Shown piece by piece: positions 57,211-64,000 of a DNA stretch of 64,000 nt. Positions within the stretch are counted from its first letter, which is position 1, and each line of letters opens with the position of its first letter. The stretch is taken from NCBI GenBank assembly GCA_038025085.1, contig CM076154.1, positions 18,016,001 to 18,080,000 of the forward strand, written 5' to 3'. The notes below the pieces were generated by a model. That model searched no databases and was not told where the DNA came from. It saw only the letters and a program-made list of their open reading frames with translations. The stretch is from Tetragonia tetragonoides (Eukaryota; Streptophyta; Magnoliopsida; Caryophyllales; Aizoaceae). Made by a program: the position numbers and the translations under genes.

Positions 57211-58391
57211 CATCACAGTTCACAGACAACTTGGGAGAACATTATGGTGATTGCAGCCCTTAGTGTTTTTTTTTTTCTTATATCAAATGGGAGTATGGTG
57301 GATGATCATGGCTACTGCTGCTGCTTACTCTGGCCGAAACAACACTCCCCAAAAATCAACAAATGCAACTCTTCATATTTCAAAATCATTAACACCTCCA
57401 ACACTTCTTCCCACTCTCAATTCAGAAAATTTAGAGAGAGAAAACAAGGAGAGAAAGACGAGAGGAAGAGGAAGAAGAAGAAAGAAAGAAGGAGAAAGAA
57501 AGAAAGGTAAAATATTTTCAAAATCCATCTCTTTAATTAAAATTCTAGATCTTTTATTAAAGACAAAAACTTATAAGCTTTCACCTTCTCTTTTGCATTC
57601 AGAATCCTTTATCAAAGTTCAAGAATTTCCAAGTTGAAGCTCACCCAAGGGAGCTCAAGAGAGGTAAAGAATTTTTATACCATTTTAAATCAACCATTAC
57701 GAAAATAAAAGAACTAAAAAGAAACTATGGAAAACCTAAGCAAAATCCTACCTTTTTGAAAATTTTGGACAAAAATCAAGTTGAAACAAGATCACCAAAG
57801 CTAGCTCTAAATCCTAGTATAATTGCATGTTGATTTTAGGCAATTTTGTTACAAGATGAAAATTTCGAATTTAGAAGCTAAAACCCTAAAATCAGAAAAT
57901 CCACTTGAAAAATCCAAAAATTCAGAAAATGATAAGAAATTGGGACTTTATAAAGATCCATTTAATATGAACAAGAAGAATTAAATTTTAGAGGAGTAAT
58001 TTTAATTTTTGAACTTAAAATCCTCTAGGGAGGTCCGGATAAAGAGGAAAAGAAGAAAAAGGAGAGACCAAGCTTGTGAATTGATCCTCTAAGATAATTT
58101 TTCATGTCCATTTCTTTACCCCTAGTCTTCAAAAATTATTGATGAGATGATCTTGATTTTATAACAATTATATTTGATCATGTGATTTTGTTGGTTCGAA
58201 ACTTATTTTGATGATTAATAATTAAAACTTGATTTTGTAAGTAGTTTATATTGATTTCGAAATTGTGAAGTGATTTGATGATGATTGGGTGTACTGAATG
58301 ATATATGATGATTGAAAGTTTATTTTCAAAGTTTTAAACCTTATAAATTTCACTTATGTTGAAGTATGGATACCTCTTTAAAATTAAAAGA

Positions 58392-58501
<110 letters not shown>

Positions 58502-59775
58502 GATAATAAGCTATATATATTATTGATTTTATCATGGACTAAGTAATTAAGTAAGGTACTAGTAATACCTTAAGGAGAATTTGTTTGGATTTATGTAATT
58601 ATAAGTAACATGTTATCTAGCTTATGTTTCGAAATGGACTTACTGAAAGGAGGATTGGATTACAAGTACATTCAATTCGGTAATTATACTCAAGAGAAGG
58701 ATTATATTGAAAAATGTGTAAGCCTTGTTCATATAACAAGTAAATATGGACATGCAACTAATCCTAAGTCTTATTCATGTAATTACTATGCATATATACA
58801 TGGATATGCATTTTTGTGATATGATTCTAAGAGTAGCGCCCTTAGAATTTTGAAGAGCATGTTTTGGAAGTGAGCTCAATATAATATGAAATGTGGGGTT
58901 ATAATACCCAAGTATATGGAATATTGAGACTATAAGTTTATATGATGGTGATTATATGGCAATGATGATGAATATGATTAAAGGTCATGATGATTGAAAT
59001 TGGATAGTTGATTGAATAGCCAAGACATGCATGCTCTTCCATATCACCTAACCTTCGAAATTAAGAGAGATTATTTTAATTTAATTGTAGTATTACTTTT
59101 CTAAATTCTAGATTAGGAATTAGAGAAGTCTAAGTTGAAATCCATGATTATTGTTTCTAACCTATACGAATTGGATATGCGTATGTATATATGTACTTAT
59201 ACATGTATAAACGTCAATACTAGTGACATGCATGTACTTATATACGCATATTTACTAACTAACAATCTTATGATTATAAGTAAATGCCTATTTTCTAATC
59301 GAGGCATGCAAAGGTTATTTCTATCCTTTACTTAATTTTTATTAATTATTATAATTATTTAATCTAATATAAACCCTATTATTATTTTTACGAAATGGGG
59401 TGAAATTACTTAACTTTCCGCTAATTTTCTCTCTTGTTTTGTATTGAATGCATGGTAACATTTGGAGCAGTTTGATGGTGGACGTATGTGCATGGCAAGG
59501 ATCAAGGATTTATGTTTCTTCTTTGGTTGCTTGGTTGTGAAGACATGTTTATATGTAATAATCTAATTTTTATTTTCTTGTTGGATGTTATGTAAACTAC
59601 TTTTCTCTAAGCCCCTAATATCCACCCTCGGGTGGATATGGCGGTAACAACCCGGACAACTTAATTATGAATAAATGACGCAATATTATTAAGTATATTA
59701 ATCTTGCTTTAATCTTGGGCCTAATCGTGATTAAGAATAATTAATCACCTAGCAAGGCCGGGTCGTTACATAGTC

Positions 59776-60560
59776 ATACACATTATCTTCGAGTTTCGTG
59801 GAGAGCAATCAACTCGGATTGATTTGATGATGCGGCGGTTAATGTTGCTTGGTGTATTTCCAGGAGATCGGGACATCGCCATTAGTAAATACGTATCCTG
59901 TTTGATATTTAGTTTTAGCAGGGTCTGATAATTACCCGGCATCTGCATACCCGTCGAGAGTAGGATTTGCATCATTGGCATAAAGTATTCCCAAATCCAT
60001 TGTCCCTCGTAGATAACTAAATAAGTGATACACGTCGTTTCAGTGTCTCTTTGTAGGGGCGTTGTTGTATCTTTCCAGGAGGTTGACTGAGAATGCAATA
60101 TCTGGCCTTGTGTTGTTGACTGCTAGGTACATCAAAGCTTCGATGGCAATTAAGTACCGTATCTTGGGATCGAGAATATCTTCATCTTCTTCTCGTGGTC
60201 GAAAGGGATTATCTTGGGGTTTCAACGATTGCACTACCATTGATGAATTCATAGGGTGTACCTTACCCATGTAGCAATATCTTCTTAGTGTAGTTTGGCT
60301 AGTGGACAAAATTTTTGTCCTTCAAATGCTCAATTTGCAAGCCAAGACAAAATGTGCTTCTTCCTAAATCCTTCATTTAGAATTTTTTCATCAAATATTT
60401 GGATGTGTGCTTAAGTTCATCGGGAGTTCTGAGGATGTTGAAGTCATCGACATAGACTATTATGATTGCAAATAGATCTAATTGATTTTCAGGGGTTCCG
60501 GGTGATATAAAAAATTGATTCTGGTTCAGGTCTAATTCTGCATTGCGATATTTTCCGACC
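59776..60560 (-). mobile_element. Ty1-copia reverse transcriptase / RNase H fragment
   Basis: Minus-strand frames read IIVYVDDFNI (reverse transcriptase YVDD box), then CLGLQIEHLKDKNFVH, then IEALMYLAVNNTRPDIAFSV, then NGDVPISWKY and LIALHE. This is the end of reverse transcriptase, connection and start of RNase H. Stops and frameshifts occur throughout. The RNase H end continues at 54761 beyond the nested insertion. Confidence 0.75.
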
Positions 60561-60849
60561 TCGACCGGTGAACCCGAAATCTTATTTGCAGCAAAAAAAT
60601 AATAATAGATAAATAAAAATTTAAAACGCCAATCGCTCGCTCACCAAACCACCACCACTTAGTCACTCACGCATCCTCACACCTCTCTGCCATGCTACCA
60701 AAACACTAAGGAGGAAAAATAAGATGAAAAGTGCAACACAATCTTTGATACCCACACAATTTAAGCAGGAAATTCCACAAACTTCCAACTTGTGAAGATA
60801 AAGAGATCTCGATAGATTATGTCGTGTCATAAAGAATTTGGAACCGAAA
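60561..60849. other. Spacer between opposed copia fragments
   Basis: No coding content; AT-rich with a CACCAAACCACCACCAC stretch. Confidence 0.4.
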
Positions 60850-61115
60850 TATTTGTCGACGTCGATGATATCTTTGCAAATAATGTATTGCTAGATATTA
60901 TGGATGATAATGAGGATCATGAATCAAAGTCTATTGAGGAATGAAGACGTTAGAAATGATTGGCCAAAATGGAAAGACGCAATTGAGGCAGAATTAAAAT
61001 CCCTAGCAAAGCGAGAAGTTTTTGGACATATAGTCCGTTCATACACCTAATAGTGTAAAAAAACCAGTTGTAAACAAATGGTTTTTTGTACCTAAGGTTG
61101 GATAATGGAAACAGA
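60850..61115 (+). mobile_element. Ty1-copia reverse transcriptase start, opposite strand
   Basis: Plus-strand frame NDWPKWKDAIEAELKSLAKR is the start of a copia reverse transcriptase region, on the opposite strand from 59776-60560. It is therefore from another copy or an inversion. Several stops follow. Confidence 0.65.
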
Positions 61116-61299
61116 TATTTACTTAATTAGGGTAATCGTAATGTCTTCCTAGAGACCAATTATGACTTGTGGCACCAAAATAGTTTCGGACCTACGGCCA
61201 AGTTAAGTGAACCAGAAGGGTCGCACACTTAATAGTCTCATTTTATTCGGAGGGCCTAATTCAGATTAGGGCCATCCCACCCTTAACCTAATCACCCCT

Positions 61300-64000
61300 T
61301 GTAACACCCCCGAAATTTTCGACCAATTTTTTTTATATAAATACAATGCAGTGGAAAATAACGGAAATTCCAAGGTGCTATGCCGCATTTAATAAATTAA
61401 ATGCAAGGCCTAAACCAAAACTAAACATAAATAATAATACCAACATTAATAAACTTAATAATTAATCTTCAACTTAAACTAAAGAAAGTCCAACTTAAAA
61501 CATAATTAATAATAACAATAATAACTCCCAAATTATAAACCAACTAAAACAACTTAAATAATGTTCAAGACAAAATCTATCAATTCTTCCATCTAGCATC
61601 CTCACTCCAACGCTTATTCATCAAACTCACCTGTAAAATATATAAGAAGAGAAACAAGGGAAAACAAAGAAGAAAATCAGCAAAAGCTGGTAACTCTACT
61701 CTACCCCGTAAAATTCATTTGCAAACCCTTACTTGGATTTTCCAAAATATTTTGTTTAAATTCGTTTCATACGCACATAGCACCAAACCAAGCACAAGCA
61801 CACCAATCATGTATTTATTCATAAATCTTTAAGCCATCTTATTTAGAGGGAAGAACGACAAGACAAAATTCCACCAATGGAGAAGGGATTTCAACCTTTC
61901 TATACCATAAATATTTCCACCAACTGATCAGCAAAAGTCTAAGTGTGCACACCCCCTTCTAAAACCTCCACGGCTTAAAAGGACGACAAGAGAGTACCAC
62001 TAATATGTCTGTACTCGTCCAATTTGGACAACCATAATAACCAAACTCATGAGATCAATGCCCTAAGAGTCAAAATAAGTATAGAGCTTGCGTAAATCGC
62101 AGTCCTGCAAGATATACAAGTATCCACCATATCTATGTCTAACCTTTAGGGGATTCTACCTAAAGGTCTCTTAACCTTCAACATAATTTTAATAATCGTG
62201 ATCATACCAACAACAATAATTCACATCAGTTAGATCACAAAAGTTCAATAATAATCCAATTCCAATATACTCATATTCCACATGAACCAATCAGAAGGTT
62301 CTATCCATTGCTCACCATATAAAATCCAATATCAATATAAGTTTATCGATAATAAGCCAATATTCCAATTCCCAACCAATATATACTTCCCATAAAATTA
62401 CTTCACTTTTTTTTTTGAGGGGAAATGAAATTCCATTAATTGAAAGCCATACGGCACTTACAAGAAGGATTGAATTCAACAAGAAATAGATCTAAAACAT
62501 CAGAATACATTCGAATGAAAAAGCTATGTAGCACTAGAGATTCAACAATTCCGATCGACTTCCATTTAATCGTTGTTTTCCATATTACAACCTCTTCGCG
62601 GAAGACTCTGCTATAGCTTTGAATGCTCCAATCCGACATAGTAGACCACCTCTTGATAGAATAGATCCGCCAAAGTACCATACGAACAACAAAACAAAAA
62701 ACTAACAATACTCTCAAAAAGTGAGAGACAGCTGAGCCCAATGAATGGGACAAACTAACTCTCACAGATGGAGAGACTGATATTATTCGACATACTAAAA
62801 CTAAAAAACAGAACAAAACAATGAAACAAAAAGAATTGGGGCTTACCATTAACAAAGAATTGCTAATGGCAGCCCCTAGACCAAAAAGCTGCTAGGGTTT
62901 TTTTGGGAGGAAGGATAGAGAGAAAAAGGAGAAGGATAAAATTACTTCACATAATTACTCCATCATAAATAATCTTTTCATATAATTATTCCAACATAAA
63001 TTAATTCATCATAAAACCATCTCAAATAATATATCCATGACCATAAAAATCAAATTTAATATAGTCCATCCAAGCATAGTCAAATATACCACTTAGCACA
63101 TACTCAAACTTTTCATGGGGTTGAGTAAAATTGTAGACATAGAATTACCTTGATTTCCTACGCTCCAACAAGTTAACGTGAGCTCCTAATTACACTAGTC
63201 GGTGACCTCGGGTCCTATCGTCCAAAATACTAGTACAAGTTTCAAGTAATAACTAGATACATAAACCTCTTACTAAGGTTTAAAGTGCTCGGTAAACCTA
63301 TGTAAATAATATGCCCATATGATGAAATTTAAATATGAATATGCACATGAAAAATACCACTAATTAAAGTTGACCAAAATCTAAATTTGTGAGCCAATAA
63401 AAATTAAATTCGTAAACACCACAAAGAAGTCAATCTTGATTAGTACTCAGAACCATAGTCATCATCATCAAATCACTCAGAACATACCATCACCTTACAT
63501 ATACATCACACACTTTCCACTATCACGCAAGACCACCATCAACATCACCCACCATTACTCGTCAGCGTAACTAAGCAACAAAAGGTTTTTTTTTTTGCTT
63601 CCAGAAAATGTCGCACAAAACCCAGCAGTAAACTACCACAAATATAAACTGTATAAAATCAACAAGCATACCGCCAACTAATTATAAAGACTTCAGATTT
63701 TATATATATAGCCCAAAAACTACTCAAACTACTAATTTTACGACTAATTTACCAAAAACAGATCTGAAATTACTTTCAAAATGCTTATATACAATATACT
63801 AACTCTAAACATACATAAACAGTTATGCTAATCAACCTAACATGATTGACCATAAGTCTAGGTCAATAGTCACTCAATAATCTAGTACTAGGGTTCCATA
63901 TATATGCAATAATACCTCACATGCATAAATTAAAAGATGCGATTCTAATGCACAAGGACCAACTTAACTTACTTGGATTGAAGATAGAGGATGAAATCTA
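61300..64000. mobile_element. Retroelement-like repeat starting TGTAACACCCC, runs off the window
   Basis: Begins TGTAACACCCCCGAAATTTTC, a frequent start of plant Ty3-type LTRs. The right end lies beyond the window. The sequence is AT-rich with no coding domain recognised. A retroposon is inserted at 62407-62935. Confidence 0.4.
62407..62935 (-). mobile_element. Retroposed copy with poly(A) tail and 15-bp target duplication
   Basis: The minus-strand copy starts CCTTCTCCTTTTTCTCTC and ends TGGAATTTCATTTCCCCTCA followed by a run of A (poly T at 62407 on the plus strand). It is flanked by a perfect 15-bp direct repeat ATAAAATTACTTCAC (62392-62406 and 62936-62950). These are the marks of LINE-driven insertion. 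A 139-codon frame (62855-62436) crosses it but matches nothing I recognise. The tail resembles plant LINE 3' ends, so a LINE with an internal deletion is likely. Confidence 0.75.

Overview
This is nuclear DNA from a flowering plant, almost certainly a eudicot. The support is intron-rich genes with GT-AG junctions, plant-type F-box genes, a NIPA magnesium-transporter gene, FAR1/MULE transposase and Ulp1-protease genes, and Ty1-copia, LINE, hAT, CACTA and SINE-like debris in an AT-rich background. I cannot name the species from the sequence.

Layout. (1) 1-2.7 kb: a possible last exon of a gene entering from the left, then repeats. (2) 2.7-11.5 kb and 21.3-23.9 kb: an F-box cluster. Small F-box-like genes of about 115-125 codons alternate with larger F-box genes of about 405 codons. 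One small+large block is tandemly duplicated with a period of about 2.6 kb, and a rearranged junction near 8.74 kb joins two small genes lying in opposite orientations. All three large genes carry breaks. At least two small genes (6008-6352 +, 21329-21697 -) are open. (3) 3.95-5.1 kb: an unrecognised reading frame followed by one containing the N-terminal part of a LINE endonuclease. (4) 12.4-20.5 kb: a divergent pair, a decayed FAR1-type MULE transposase (-) and a Ulp1-like protease gene (+). This is the known ULP-carrying MULE architecture, but here the protease's catalytic Cys reads Tyr. (5) 24.3 kb: a two-exon gene for a 67-residue coiled-coil protein resembling the start of a G-protein gamma subunit. 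(6) 24.9-29.5 kb (-): a second Ulp1-like protease with intact catalytic motifs, beside a frameshifted plant transposon protein gene. (7) 30-34.5 kb: AT-rich DNA with two sets of tandem repeats.

(8) 35.7-49.65 kb (-): a complete nine-exon magnesium transporter NIPA gene encoding 347 residues. Its long introns hold a LINE 3' fragment, a SINE-like element, a 926-bp MULE-type element with 137-bp inverted repeats, and a small MITE. (9) 50-64 kb: a transposon graveyard. It contains a hAT remnant next to the NIPA 5' end, a 1.22-kb solo LTR with a perfect 5-bp target duplication, a 983-bp hAT-type element, and a copia remnant split by a 5.0-kb insertion that itself appears to contain a CACTA end. The right edge is a retroelement-like repeat carrying a 529-bp retroposon with a perfect 15-bp target duplication.

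Working together: the F-box genes would encode substrate receptors of SCF ubiquitin ligases, and the Ulp1 genes would encode SUMO-type proteases carried by transposons. I see no evidence that they form one pathway; shared location may only reflect transposon-rich DNA. The clearest host gene is NIPA. The most unusual part is the small/large F-box pairing.
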